DNA of 64,000 nucleotides from Streptomyces sp. NBC_00582 (GTDB lineage Bacteria; Actinomycetota; Actinomycetes; Streptomycetales; Streptomycetaceae). The stretch covers positions 4,030,001 to 4,094,000 of the forward strand of contig NZ_CP107772.1 in the NCBI RefSeq assembly GCF_036345155.1. The letters are read 5' to 3'. Numbering within the stretch: the first letter of the stretch is position 1; every line of letters starts with the position of its first letter. Below the pieces are notes generated by a model. It searched no databases, had not been told where the DNA came from, and saw only the letters and a program-made list of their open reading frames with translations. Below are positions 31,746 through 40,051 of this stretch, piece by piece. Made by a program: the position numbers and the translations under genes.

Positions 31746-32957
31746 ATGCCAACTAACTCCGGTCTTCTGCGTCAGCCCAGGGCGGTATGGGCGACGGCCG
31801 GCGCGTCCGTCGTCGCCTTCATGGGCATCGGACTGGTCGACCCGATCCTGCCGTCCATCGCCCAGGGTCTCGACGCCACACCCAGCCGGGTCTCCCTGCT
31901 CTTCACCTCGTACTTCCTGATCACCGCGTTCGCCATGCTGGTGACGGGCTTCGTCTCCAGCCGGATCGGCGGCCGGCGGACCCTGCTGCTCGGCCTCGCG
32001 TTCGTCGTCGTCTTCGCGGGCCTCGCCGGAACCTCGGACTCGGTCGCCGAACTCGTCGGCTTCCGCGCGGGCTGGGGCCTCGGCAACGCCCTCTTCGTGT
32101 CGACGGCCCTCGCCGTCATCGTCGGCGCGGCGGCCGGCGGCAGCGCCACGGCGATCCTGCTCTACGAGTCCGCCCTCGGCCTCGGCATGGCCTGCGGCCC
32201 CCTGCTCGGCGCGGTGCTCGGGGACGCGAGCTGGCGCTACCCCTTCTTCGGCACCGCGTTCCTGATGGCGGTCGGCTTCCTGTGCGTCACGGCGTTCCTG
32301 AAGGAGCAGCCGAAGCCGGCCCGCAGGATCTCGCTGCTCGACCCGGTGAAGGCGCTCGGCCACGGCGGTCTCGCCTCCGCGGCGGCCTCGGCCTTCTTCT
32401 ACAACTACACGTTCTTCACCGTGCTGGCCTTCACCCCGTTCGTGCTGGACATGACCCCGTACAGGTCGGGGGCGGTGTTCTTCGCGTGGGGCGTGCTGCT
32501 CGCCGTCTTCTCGGTCCTCGTGGCGCCCCGCCTACAGGAACGGTTCGGCTCGCTGAGGGTGCTCGGCGGCTCACTGGTGCTGCTCGCGGCCGACGTGCTG
32601 GCCCTCGGCTACGGCGACCACACCGCGGCGATCGTCTGCACCGTCCTGTCCGGTGCGTTCATCGGCGTGAACAACACCGTCTACACCGAGTTGGCGCTCG
32701 GCGTGTCCGACGCCCCGCGGCCGGTGGCGAGCGCGGGCTACAACTTCGTGCGCTGGTTCGCCGCGGCGGCCGCGCCCTACTTCGCGCCCAAGATCGAGGA
32801 GTGGACCGACCCCCGTGTCCCGTTCGTGGTCGCGGCGGTCACGGCGGTGCTCGGCGCGGCAGTGGTCGTCGTACGACGGAAGGCGCTCACGCACGAGGTC
32901 GAGGAGCTGACGCTGCGACACTCCACCGAGGACTCGGTCACCGTCTTCGCGAACTGA
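31746..32957 (+). CDS. MFS drug-efflux-type transporter
   Basis: A 403-residue protein with 12 predicted transmembrane helices. The first loop reads SRIGGRRTLLLG (MFS motif A) and VDPILPSIAQGLDAT is typical of DHA1 exporters. Small-molecule export driven by protons is the family role; the substrate is unknown. ATG 31746 lacks a Shine-Dalgarno, consistent with leaderless translation; a GTG six bases upstream is the alternative. No regulator gene adjoins it, although a palindromic operator-like site lies in the promoter. Confidence 0.88.
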   Translation: MPTNSGLLRQPRAVWATAGASVVAFMGIGLVDPILPSIAQGLDATPSRVSLLFTSYFLITAFAMLVTGFVSSRIGGRRTLLLGLAFVVVFAGLAGTSDSVAELVGFRAGWGLGNALFVSTALAVIVGAAAGGSATAILLYESALGLGMACGPLLGAVLGDASWRYPFFGTAFLMAVGFLCVTAFLKEQPKPARRISLLDPVKALGHGGLASAAASAFFYNYTFFTVLAFTPFVLDMTPYRSGAVFFAWGVLLAVFSVLVAPRLQERFGSLRVLGGSLVLLAADVLALGYGDHTAAIVCTVLSGAFIGVNNTVYTELALGVSDAPRPVASAGYNFVRWFAAAAAPYFAPKIEEWTDPRVPFVVAAVTAVLGAAVVVVRRKALTHEVEELTLRHSTEDSVTVFAN

Positions 32958-33030
32958 CGGGTCCACGGATCGGCGGGCGGCGCCAACCACACCTTTTCGG
33001 CCACCGGTTGGTGACGTTCCTCACGGAGCG

Positions 33031-33615
33031 TCAGTCGAGCGGGACGGACCTCCGGACGGGATCCCGCAGGTCCGTCCCGTTCGTCAGCCAGCGCTCCTGG
33101 AGTGCCTGGGCGCCGTGCACCCGCTTCCAGGCGGCCTCGTTCGCGGTCATGGGGAGCAGCGGGAGGAAGCGGACCGGGTCGAGCGGCTCGTCCAGTTCCA
33201 GATCCTCCACCAGGCCGCCCGGTTCGGCGACCAGGACCGAGCTGAACGGGGCGCCGGGCCACAGCGGTTCACCGACGTCCAGGGAGGCGCCGGGGGCCAC
33301 GACCACGCCCTCGACCTGTGGAGACGCGGCGAGTACGGCCAGCGGGCGGAGCACCTTGTCGGTCTCGGCGAGCCCGCCCCGTACGGAGACGACCAGTTCG
33401 GCGCGGGGACCCTTGACGGGGTCGGCGAGGACCGCGGTGGGGTCCGTCATCGGCTGCGCGGACATGCCGAGCGTGGCGTAACGGACGATGTCGCCCTCAT
33501 GGAAGCGGAGCACCTCGATGCGGTCCGTACCGAGGAAGGTGACCGCCGCGCGGGCGTCCGGCTCGCCCAGCGCCGTACGCAACCGGGCCTCGACGAGAGG
33601 AAGAACATCAGCCAT
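33031..33615 (-). CDS. Suppressor-of-fused (SUFU) domain protein
   Basis: A 194-residue protein matching the bacterial SUFU-like family: MTDPTAVLADPVKGPRAELV, then VRGG..., PGASLDVGEPLWPG, and a C-terminal FLPLLPMTANEAAWKR. The family is common in actinomycetes and occasionally works as immunity proteins, but the role is unknown here. ATG 33615 has no Shine-Dalgarno; a TATGCT -10-like box seven bases upstream suggests a leaderless transcript. It converges with the MFS gene. Confidence 0.8.
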   Translation of the reverse strand: MADVLPLVEARLRTALGEPDARAAVTFLGTDRIEVLRFHEGDIVRYATLGMSAQPMTDPTAVLADPVKGPRAELVVSVRGGLAETDKVLRPLAVLAASPQVEGVVVAPGASLDVGEPLWPGAPFSSVLVAEPGGLVEDLELDEPLDPVRFLPLLPMTANEAAWKRVHGAQALQERWLTNGTDLRDPVRRSVPLD

Positions 33616-33815
33616 GTCGCGAGCATAGAACTCGTCAGTACCGGGCAAAGCAGCGCCTTGACACTTCAGGCGACTGATACTCTGGGCCGGTGGTTGGGGC
33701 AGCACGCAGACGGGGTTACCGCCCAGGCCGTCAAGGCACTGGGGGAGTCGCGATCTTGTCCCGACGCCCGATGGGACTCCCTTACGAGGGACCGGCTGGA
33801 GGAGGTGGGGCTGTC

Positions 33816-33863
33816 ATGGATCGAAGTCACCCGTGCAGTACCACTCGCTCTTCCGGCCGCTGA
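33816..33863 (+). CDS. Candidate 15-residue leader peptide upstream of corA
   Basis: ATG 33816 follows GGAGGAGG at a good distance and encodes MDRSHPCSTTRSSGR. Its stop overlaps the ATG of a second short frame (33863-33958, 31 residues, starting MLLLVPADRR) as TGATG, the arrangement seen in coupled leader peptides. No homology is known to me. Confidence 0.3.
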   Translation: MDRSHPCSTTRSSGR

Positions 33864-33948
33864 TGCTGCTCCTGGTTCCGGCTGACCGCCGCCTTCCCTG
33901 TTCGCGTCTTCACGCGGAAGAGCACTTCGTTTCGTTTTGCCTGATCTG

Positions 33949-33990
33949 TCTGATCTGAATCAGCAGCATCCGTCTGATCTCAATCAGCAG
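33949..33990. repeat. Two palindromic direct repeats upstream of corA
   Basis: TCTGATCTNAATCAGCAG occurs at 33949-33966 and 33973-33990, 24 bases apart. Each contains the inverted repeat CTGAT/ATCAG, and an extra half site CTGATCT lies at 33941. Spacing near two helical turns suits cooperative protein binding. Confidence 0.6.
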
Positions 33991-34124
33991 CGAAACTCGC
34001 CACCGCGACGGTGCGGTGCTCCCCGCTTTGTGGACGTGCCAAACATCCGAAGCAGGACGTCCCCATTCCGGGTAGTTCCACCCGTCAAACGGCCTTTCGT
34101 TGCCCGACGCGAAGGAGCCCTGCC

Positions 34125-35270
34125 ATGTCGATGATCCGCGACCTGCGTGCCGTGGTCCGCCCAGCCCGCCCCTCCCTGCTCAAGGGCGGCGTCCGCAAGG
34201 GCGGTGTCCGGGTGGACACCGGCGCCTACGACACCACCCGCGACCCGGCGATGCCGTCGGCCGTCGTCGACTGCGCCGTCTACCGCGACGGCGGCCGCGT
34301 CGAGTTCGGGCACGCGCTGACCCCGCAGGAGGCCATGCGCCAGGTCCGGCGCGACGGCGGCTTCGTGTGGATCGGGCTGCACGAGCCGACCGAGGCCGAA
34401 TTCTCCGGCATCGCGGGCGAGTTCGGGCTGCACCCGCTGGCCGTGGAGGACGCGGTGCAGGCCCACCAGCGCCCCAAGCTGGAGCGCTACGACGACTCCC
34501 TCTTCACCGTCTTCAAGACGATCCACTACGTCGAGCACGACCGGCTGACCGCCAACAGCGAGGTCGTGGAGACCGGTGAGGTCATGTGCTTCACCGGCAA
34601 GGACTTCTTCATCACCGTCCGGCACGGCGGCCAGGGCTCGCTGCGCGCGCTGCGCCACCGCCTCCAGGACGACCCCGAGCTGCTCGCCAAGGGCCCCTCG
34701 GCGGTGCTGCACGCGATCGCCGACCACGTCGTCGACGGCTACATCGCGGTCGCCGACGCCGTCCAGGACGACATCGACGAGGTCGAGACCGAGGTGTTCT
34801 CGCCGGGCCGCAAGGGCACCCCGCGCGGCACCGACGCCGGCCGGATCTACCAGCTCAAGCGTGAGGTGCTGGAGTTCAAGCGGGCCGTCTCCCCGCTGCT
34901 GCGGCCGATGCAGCTCCTCAGCGAGCGGCCGATGCGGCTGGTCGACCCCGACATCCAGAAGTACTTCCGTGACGTCGCCGACCACCTCGCCCGCGTCCAG
35001 GAGCAGGTCGTCGGCTTCGACGAGCTGCTCAACTCGATCCTCCAGGCCAACCTCGCGCAGGCCTCCGTCGCGCAGAACGAGGACATGCGCAAGATCACGT
35101 CCTGGGCGGCCATCATCGCCGTACCGACGATGGTCTGCGGGGTGTACGGCATGAACTTCGACTACATGCCGGAACTGCACTGGAAGTTCGGCTACCCCGT
35201 CGTCATGACGGTCATGGTCGGGATGTGTGTCGGCATCCACCGCACCCTGAAGCGCAACGGCTGGCTCTGA
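34125..35270 (+). CDS. corA: CorA-type magnesium/cobalt channel
   Basis: A 381-residue protein. The N-terminal cytoplasmic funnel domain is followed by a long stalk helix and two C-terminal transmembrane helices, with the selectivity motif GMN (about 341-343, YGMNFDYMPEL) between them. It should form a pentameric Mg2+ (Co2+) uptake channel in the cytoplasmic membrane. The start is ATG 34125 with GAAGGAG eight bases upstream; a second ATG two codons later is possible. A long leader precedes it, and an MgtE-N/CBS gene lies about 1.6 kb downstream. Confidence 0.95.
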   Translation: MSMIRDLRAVVRPARPSLLKGGVRKGGVRVDTGAYDTTRDPAMPSAVVDCAVYRDGGRVEFGHALTPQEAMRQVRRDGGFVWIGLHEPTEAEFSGIAGEFGLHPLAVEDAVQAHQRPKLERYDDSLFTVFKTIHYVEHDRLTANSEVVETGEVMCFTGKDFFITVRHGGQGSLRALRHRLQDDPELLAKGPSAVLHAIADHVVDGYIAVADAVQDDIDEVETEVFSPGRKGTPRGTDAGRIYQLKREVLEFKRAVSPLLRPMQLLSERPMRLVDPDIQKYFRDVADHLARVQEQVVGFDELLNSILQANLAQASVAQNEDMRKITSWAAIIAVPTMVCGVYGMNFDYMPELHWKFGYPVVMTVMVGMCVGIHRTLKRNGWL

Positions 35271-35293
35271 GCGCGGCTGGATACGCTGAGCCC

Positions 35294-35806
35294 ATGACTA
35301 GCGAGCTGCTCGACCAGGCCCTCGTCGAGGAGGCCACCAAGAAGTCCGGCCTCATCTGGGTCAAGGGCGCGGGTGAACCGGCCGCGCGTGCGCTGTGGCA
35401 CGCGTGGCACGAGGGCGCGGCCTGCGTGGTCGGCGACGGGCCCGGGGAGCAGCCGCTGCCGGGGCTCGCCGGGGGCGGCACCGCCGAGGTCACCGTCCGC
35501 AGCAAGGACAAGGGGGGCCGGCTGGTCTCCTGGACGGCCGCGGTCGTCCAGCTCGCGCCGGGGTCGGAGCCGTGGGAGGCGGCTGTCGCCGAGCTCAAGG
35601 GCAAGCGGTTGAACGCGGCCGACGGTGAGGCGATGCCGGGGCGCTGGGCGCGGGAGTGCCGGGTGCTCCGCCTGGAGCCGACGGGGGGTGTGTTGCCGCT
35701 GCCCGAGGGGGATCTGGCGGCGCGGCCCGTGCCGTCGCCCGCCACCACGCGTGAGGCGATCCCCGCGGGGCTGCACCGGTTGTTGGTGCGGCGGCGGAAG
35801 CGGTAG
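35294..35806 (+). CDS. Conserved actinobacterial protein of unknown function
   Basis: A 170-residue protein starting MTSELLDQALVEEATKKSGLIWV. It contains ARALWHAWHEGAACVVGDGPGEQPLPGL, resembling split-barrel flavin-binding folds, but no cofactor motif can be assigned. It starts 23 bases after corA in the same direction, so it is likely co-transcribed with corA. No membrane segment or signal peptide. Confidence 0.75.
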   Translation: MTSELLDQALVEEATKKSGLIWVKGAGEPAARALWHAWHEGAACVVGDGPGEQPLPGLAGGGTAEVTVRSKDKGGRLVSWTAAVVQLAPGSEPWEAAVAELKGKRLNAADGEAMPGRWARECRVLRLEPTGGVLPLPEGDLAARPVPSPATTREAIPAGLHRLLVRRRKR

Positions 35807-35833
35807 TTCCCCGGGTGCGGGCCGTGGGGGCCG

Positions 35834-35855
35834 GCCGCGCGGTTCCCCGCGCCCC
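35834..35855 (-). repeat. Dispersed GGGGCGCGGGGAAC repeat, copy B (short form, reverse)
   Basis: GGGGCGCGGGGAACCGCGCG read on the minus strand, in the 56-bp gap between two convergent genes. Confidence 0.75.
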
Positions 35856-35862
35856 AGGACGT

Positions 35863-36612
35863 CTACGACGTCGGGAGCTGTTGGCCGTAATCCACCGTTT
35901 CGCCCTTCCGGGGCTCCTCCAGGGTGAAGTCCTTGCCCCAGGACGAGAAGGTCAGGGTGCCCGCGCCGCCTGCCCGGACCAGGCGCAGCGGGTACGGCTC
36001 GCCCTCCAGGGAGACGTCCAGGGTGCCGCCGTCGCCGCCGTCCCCGGTGATGCGGATGGTGCGGATGCCGGACTGCTCGTGGTGGCCGTCCGTCTTCACC
36101 GCGCCGTGCAGGGTCAGCAGACCGTCGAGAAGGAGGTCCTTGTCCGTGAAGACGCTGAACTTCTTGTACGAGGGGTCCCCCGACGGCACCTTCACGTACT
36201 TGCCGTCGAGCTTGTCCGCGGCGGCGGTGTCCTTCGCGTCGTCGTCGGACGCGCCGTCCTCATGCGTCCAGAACGCCGCGTCGGCCTTCAGGTACAGCTG
36301 CTCGCCGACCCGCAGCAGATGGAAGGTGGCCCCCTCGGAGGTGACCGAGCCGGAGCCGCCGTCCTCCTTCAGCCGCATGTCGAGCTTGTACGTACGGCCG
36401 CTGGTGACCACGGTCCCCGCCAACCGCACCGCGTCCACCGACCCGGCCGCCGTCTTCGTCTTCGCCTGGATCTGCGCGGCGGGCAGCTTGCCCACGCCGT
36501 TCGTGCCCGCGTCCGGATCCTCGCTGCACCCCGCTCCCAGACCCACGACCAGTGCGCACATCGCGCTCAGCAGCGCGGCCCGGCGGGTACGGCCCTGGGG
36601 AATCGCAGTCAC
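35863..36612 (-). CDS. Secreted lipoprotein (LppX/LprG-like fold)
   Basis: A 249-residue lipoprotein. The signal peptide ends in the lipobox GAGC (SAMCALVVGLGAGCSED). The mature part resembles the LppX_LprAFG fold (TGKL..A..QAKTKTAAGSVDAVRLAGTV, then KLDMRL, TFHLLRVGEQLYLKADAAFW, and YVKVP), which in mycobacteria carries lipids across the wall. The start is GTG 36612, which places the signal peptide at the N-terminus. It is divergent from the MgtE-like gene, with a 217-bp region between them. Confidence 0.82.
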   Translation of the reverse strand: MTAIPQGRTRRAALLSAMCALVVGLGAGCSEDPDAGTNGVGKLPAAQIQAKTKTAAGSVDAVRLAGTVVTSGRTYKLDMRLKEDGGSGSVTSEGATFHLLRVGEQLYLKADAAFWTHEDGASDDDAKDTAAADKLDGKYVKVPSGDPSYKKFSVFTDKDLLLDGLLTLHGAVKTDGHHEQSGIRTIRITGDGGDGGTLDVSLEGEPYPLRLVRAGGAGTLTFSSWGKDFTLEEPRKGETVDYGQQLPTS

Positions 36613-36829
36613 AGGGGAGGCTGCCTTTCTGCGGGGGTGTGCTGAGCGGCGTACGGCAGCGTACCGGGGTCCCGGGGCGCCGTCGGAACGGGTCCGTCGG
36701 GACCGCTCACCAGGGCGTATCCGATCGGGACGGGCTAGCCTGAAGCCCGCAGGAGCGGGCAATCGGGAAGGTTCGGAAAAGGAAGCCAGCAGCACCGCAG
36801 TACGGAAAAGGAAGCAGGGAACCACAGCC

Positions 36830-38161
36830 ATGGCAGCCGGTGCCCCCCGGATCTTCGTCTCGCACCTCGCCGGTGTCCCGGTCTTCGACCCCAACGGCGA
36901 GCAGGTGGGCCGCGTACGCGACCTGGTCGTCATGCTCCGCGTCGGCCGCCGTCCCCCACGGCTGCTCGGTCTGGTCGTCGAACTGTCCACCCGGCGCCGT
37001 ATCTTCCTGCCCATGACCCGGGTGACGGGCGTCGCGTCCGGCCAGGTCATCGCCACCGGCGTGGTCAACGTCCGCCGCTTCGAGCAGCGGCCCACCGAGC
37101 GGCTCGTCTTCGGGGAACTGCTCGACCGGCGGGTCACCCTCGTCGAGACCGGCGAGGAGGTCACCGTCCTCGATGTGTCCGTGCAGCAGCTCCCGGCCCG
37201 CCGCGACTGGGAGATCACCCGCGTCTTCGTCCGCAAGGGCAAGAAGGGCGGCGCCTTCCGCCGGGCCAAGGGCGAGACGCTGACGGTGGAGTGGTCGGCG
37301 GTGACCGGGTTCTCCCTGGAGGAGCACGGACAGGGCGCCGAGAGCCTCCTCGCCACCTTCGAGCAGCTGCGCCCCGCCGACCTCGCCAACGTCCTGCACC
37401 ACCTCTCCGCCAAGCGGCGCGCCGAGGTCGCCGCCGCCCTCGACGACGACCGCCTCGCCGACGTCCTGGAGGAGCTGCCGGAGGACGACCAGATCGAGAT
37501 CCTCGGCAAGCTGAAGGAGGAACGCGCGGCGGACGTCCTGGAGGCCATGGACCCCGACGACGCGGCCGACCTGCTCGCCGAGCTGCCCGAGGCGGACAAG
37601 GAACGGCTGCTGAGCCTGATGCAGCCCGACGACGCGGCCGACATGCGGCGGCTGATGTCCTACGAGGAGCACACCGCCGGCGGTCTGATGACCACCGAAC
37701 CGATCATCCTGCGCCCCGACGCGACCGTCGCCGACGCCCTCGCACGGGTCCGCAACCCCGACCTGTCCCCCGCGCTCGCCGCCCAGGTCTACGTCTGCCG
37801 CCCACCCGACGAGACCCCCACCGGCAAGTATCTGGGCACGGTCCACTTCCAGCGGCTGCTGCGCGAACCGCCGTACACCCTGGTGAGCGCGGTCCTCGAC
37901 GACGACCTCCAGGCGCTCGACCCGGAGGCGCAGCTACCGGTCGTCGCCGGGTTCTTCGCGACGTACGACATGGTCGCGGCGCCCGTGGTGGACGAGGCGG
38001 GGTCGCTCCTCGGCGCGGTCACCGTGGACGACGTACTGGACCACATGCTGCCGGAGGACTGGCGGGAGACCGAGTTCCATCTGAACGACGAGACGAACGA
38101 CGAGACGGGCGACAAGACGGGCGACAAGACGGGCGAGGGGGTGGTCCCGCATGGCTCCTGA
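36830..38161 (+). CDS. MgtE N-terminal and CBS domain protein without a channel domain
   Basis: A 443-residue soluble protein. Residues 1-150 are two PRC-barrel-like segments (VFDPNGEQVGRVRDLVVML). About 165-290 form the MgtE_N superhelix (ADLANVLHHLS, AADVLEAMDPDDAADLLAEL), and about 290-425 are a CBS pair (MTTEPIILRPDATVADAL). The five-helix MgtE channel is absent, so it is probably an Mg2+-sensing accessory rather than a transporter (inference). The tail repeats NDETNDETGDKTGDKTG. The DUF1003 gene starts within its last codons, so the products are likely partners. The same pair stands near mrp in mycobacteria. Confidence 0.88.
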   Translation: MAAGAPRIFVSHLAGVPVFDPNGEQVGRVRDLVVMLRVGRRPPRLLGLVVELSTRRRIFLPMTRVTGVASGQVIATGVVNVRRFEQRPTERLVFGELLDRRVTLVETGEEVTVLDVSVQQLPARRDWEITRVFVRKGKKGGAFRRAKGETLTVEWSAVTGFSLEEHGQGAESLLATFEQLRPADLANVLHHLSAKRRAEVAAALDDDRLADVLEELPEDDQIEILGKLKEERAADVLEAMDPDDAADLLAELPEADKERLLSLMQPDDAADMRRLMSYEEHTAGGLMTTEPIILRPDATVADALARVRNPDLSPALAAQVYVCRPPDETPTGKYLGTVHFQRLLREPPYTLVSAVLDDDLQALDPEAQLPVVAGFFATYDMVAAPVVDEAGSLLGAVTVDDVLDHMLPEDWRETEFHLNDETNDETGDKTGDKTGEGVVPHGS

Positions 38162-38765
38162 GCGTGACGGCACGCGTGAGGGCGCGCGCGAACGCGCACC
38201 CGCCGGCGCGACCGCGACCACCCGCCCGCGCGCCCGGCTCGACCAGCCGCGCCCCCCGCGCCGCCGGCTCCTGCCCGAATGGGACCCGGAGGCCTTCGGC
38301 CGGCTGTCCGAGCGCATCGCGCGCTTCCTGGGCACCGGACGGTTCATCGTCTGGATGACGGTCGTCATCATCGTGTGGGTGCTGTGGAACGTCTTCGCCC
38401 CGCACGACCTGCGCTTCGACAACTACCCGTTCATCTTCCTCACCCTGATGCTGTCCCTCCAGGCCTCCTACGCGGCCCCGCTGATCCTCCTCGCGCAGAA
38501 CCGGCAGGACGACCGCGACCGCGTCAACCTGGAGCAGGACCGCAAGCAGAACGAGCGGTCGATCGCCGACACCGAGTACCTCACCCGGGAGGTCGCGGCG
38601 CTGCGCATGGGCCTCGGCGAGGTCGCCACGCGCGACTGGATCCGCAACGAGCTGCAGGACATGCTCAAGGAGCTGGACGACCGCCACAACGGTCACGGAG
38701 GCCGCGAGGACAAGGTCGTATTCCCGGCGGATCGGTCGCCGGGACGTGACGCAGACGACCGCTGA
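38151..38765 (+). CDS. DUF1003 membrane protein
   Basis: A 204-residue protein. It has a basic N-terminus, then GRLSERIARFLGTGRFIVWMTVVIIVW and a second helix in FIFLTLMLSLQASYAAPLILLAQNRQ, the two-transmembrane DUF1003 signature. An amphipathic coiled C-terminal half follows. Its ATG (38151) overlaps the upstream MgtE-like gene by 11 bases, with GAGGGGGTGG as ribosome-binding site. The function is unknown; a membrane anchor or effector for the upstream Mg2+-sensing protein is a reasonable guess. Confidence 0.88.
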   Translation: MAPERDGTREGARERAPAGATATTRPRARLDQPRPPRRRLLPEWDPEAFGRLSERIARFLGTGRFIVWMTVVIIVWVLWNVFAPHDLRFDNYPFIFLTLMLSLQASYAAPLILLAQNRQDDRDRVNLEQDRKQNERSIADTEYLTREVAALRMGLGEVATRDWIRNELQDMLKELDDRHNGHGGREDKVVFPADRSPGRDADDR

Positions 38766-38808
38766 GGGGCTGGCCGCGGGCCCCCGGGGGCGCCGTACCA
38801 TCGTCCTT

Positions 38809-39942
38809 ATGGCTAGCGAAGACGCGGTGCGCGAGGCACTGGCGACGGTGAACGACCCGGAGATCAACCGCCCCATCACCGAGCTGGGGATGGTCAAGTC
38901 GGTGGAGATCGGCGCGGACGGAACGGTCGCGGTCACCGTGTACCTGACGGTCTCCGGCTGTCCGATGCGCGAGACGATCACCCAGCGGGTCACCGAGGCG
39001 GTCTCCCGCGTCGAGGGCGTCACCGGTGTCGACGTCACGCTCGACGTGATGAGCGACGAGCAGCGCAAGGAGCTGGCGAACGCGCTGCGCGGCGGCCAGG
39101 CCGAGCGCGAGGTCCCCTTCGCCAAGCCCGGCAACCTCACCCGGGTCTACGCGGTGGCGTCCGGCAAGGGCGGCGTCGGCAAGTCCTCGGTGACGGTGAA
39201 CCTGGCGGCGGCGATGGCGGCCGACGGTCTGAAGGTGGGCGTCGTCGACGCCGACATCTACGGCCACAGCGTGCCGCGCATGCTCGGCGCGGACGGCCGC
39301 CCGACCCAGGTCGAGAACATGATCATGCCGCCGTCGGCGCACGGCGTGAAGGTCATCTCCATCGGCATGTTCACCCCGGGCAACGCCCCGGTGGTCTGGC
39401 GCGGCCCGATGCTCCACCGCGCCCTCCAGCAGTTCCTCGCGGACGTCTACTGGGGCGACCTGGACGTCCTCCTCCTGGACCTCCCGCCGGGCACCGGTGA
39501 CATCGCGATCTCGGTGGCCCAGCTCGTCCCGAACGCGGAGATCCTGGTCGTCACGACCCCGCAGCAGGCGGCGGCCGAGGTCGCCGAGCGCGCCGGCGCC
39601 ATCGCCGTCCAGACCCACCAGAAGATCGTCGGCGTGGTCGAGAACATGTCCGGCCTGCCCTGCCCGCACTGCGGCGAGATGGTCGACGTCTTCGGCACGG
39701 GCGGCGGCCAGCTCGTGGCGGACGGCCTGACCCGCACGACGGGCGCCACGGTCCCCGTCCTCGGCTCCATCCCGATCGACGTCCGCCTCCGCGAGGGCGG
39801 CGACGAGGGCAAGCCGGTGGTCCTGACGGACCCGGGCAGCCCGGCGGGGTCCGCTCTGCGGGCGATCGCCGGAAAGCTGGGAGGCCGCCAGCGGGGCCTT
39901 TCGGGCCTCTCGCTGGGGATCACCCCCAAGAACAAGTTCTAG
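38809..39942 (+). CDS. mrp: Mrp/NBP35-type Fe-S cluster carrier ATPase
   Basis: A 377-residue protein. The N-terminal MIP18/DUF59 domain is VREALATVNDPEINRPITELGMV. A deviant Walker A, SGKGGVGKSS (about 118-127), and a C-terminal CPHC (about 284) that can hold a bridging [4Fe-4S] cluster in the dimer complete it. It is expected to transfer iron-sulfur clusters to apo-proteins. ATG 38809 lacks a Shine-Dalgarno. TACCAT seven bases upstream looks like a -10 box, so the mRNA is probably leaderless, and the gene may also be read from upstream. Confidence 0.93.
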   Translation: MASEDAVREALATVNDPEINRPITELGMVKSVEIGADGTVAVTVYLTVSGCPMRETITQRVTEAVSRVEGVTGVDVTLDVMSDEQRKELANALRGGQAEREVPFAKPGNLTRVYAVASGKGGVGKSSVTVNLAAAMAADGLKVGVVDADIYGHSVPRMLGADGRPTQVENMIMPPSAHGVKVISIGMFTPGNAPVVWRGPMLHRALQQFLADVYWGDLDVLLLDLPPGTGDIAISVAQLVPNAEILVVTTPQQAAAEVAERAGAIAVQTHQKIVGVVENMSGLPCPHCGEMVDVFGTGGGQLVADGLTRTTGATVPVLGSIPIDVRLREGGDEGKPVVLTDPGSPAGSALRAIAGKLGGRQRGLSGLSLGITPKNKF

Positions 39943-39970
39943 GACGACCGACCTCGGGGTCGGCCGACCT

Positions 39971-40045
39971 CAGGGGCGCGGGGCCGCATCGGCATGCGGC
40001 TCCGCCGCGCGGGCGCGAGCAGCCACGCACGGCCCGCGGTTCCCC
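39971..40045 (+). repeat. Dispersed GGGGCGCGGGG repeat, copy C (long form)
   Basis: AGGGGCGCGGGGCCGCATCG opens a longer variant with an internal hairpin (GCATGCGGCTCCGCCGCGCG) and ends near CCCGCGGTTCCCC. It fills the gap between mrp and the convergent gene at 40052 and may act as their terminator. Confidence 0.7.
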
Positions 40046-40051
40046 ACCGAG

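Larger units (their letters stand above)
33616..34124 (+). promoter_or_regulatory. 509-bp corA upstream region with possible leader peptides
   Basis: No conventional gene is seen. TTGACA at about 33658 may be a -35. Two short overlapping frames with a strong ribosome-binding site (33816-33863 and 33863-33958) and two palindromic direct repeats (33949-33990) lie before corA. This is consistent with a regulated mRNA leader. It does not resemble the M-box magnesium riboswitch as I remember it. Confidence 0.5.

Noticed and set aside
33616..33815. M-box or other known magnesium riboswitch before corA
   Set aside because: The region lacks the conserved opening and paired segments that I remember for the M-box; left as an unassigned leader.
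33937..34134. A TTG-started 65-codon frame just before corA
   Set aside because: No ribosome-binding site, overlaps the palindromic repeats and runs past the corA start; product has no features of a protein.
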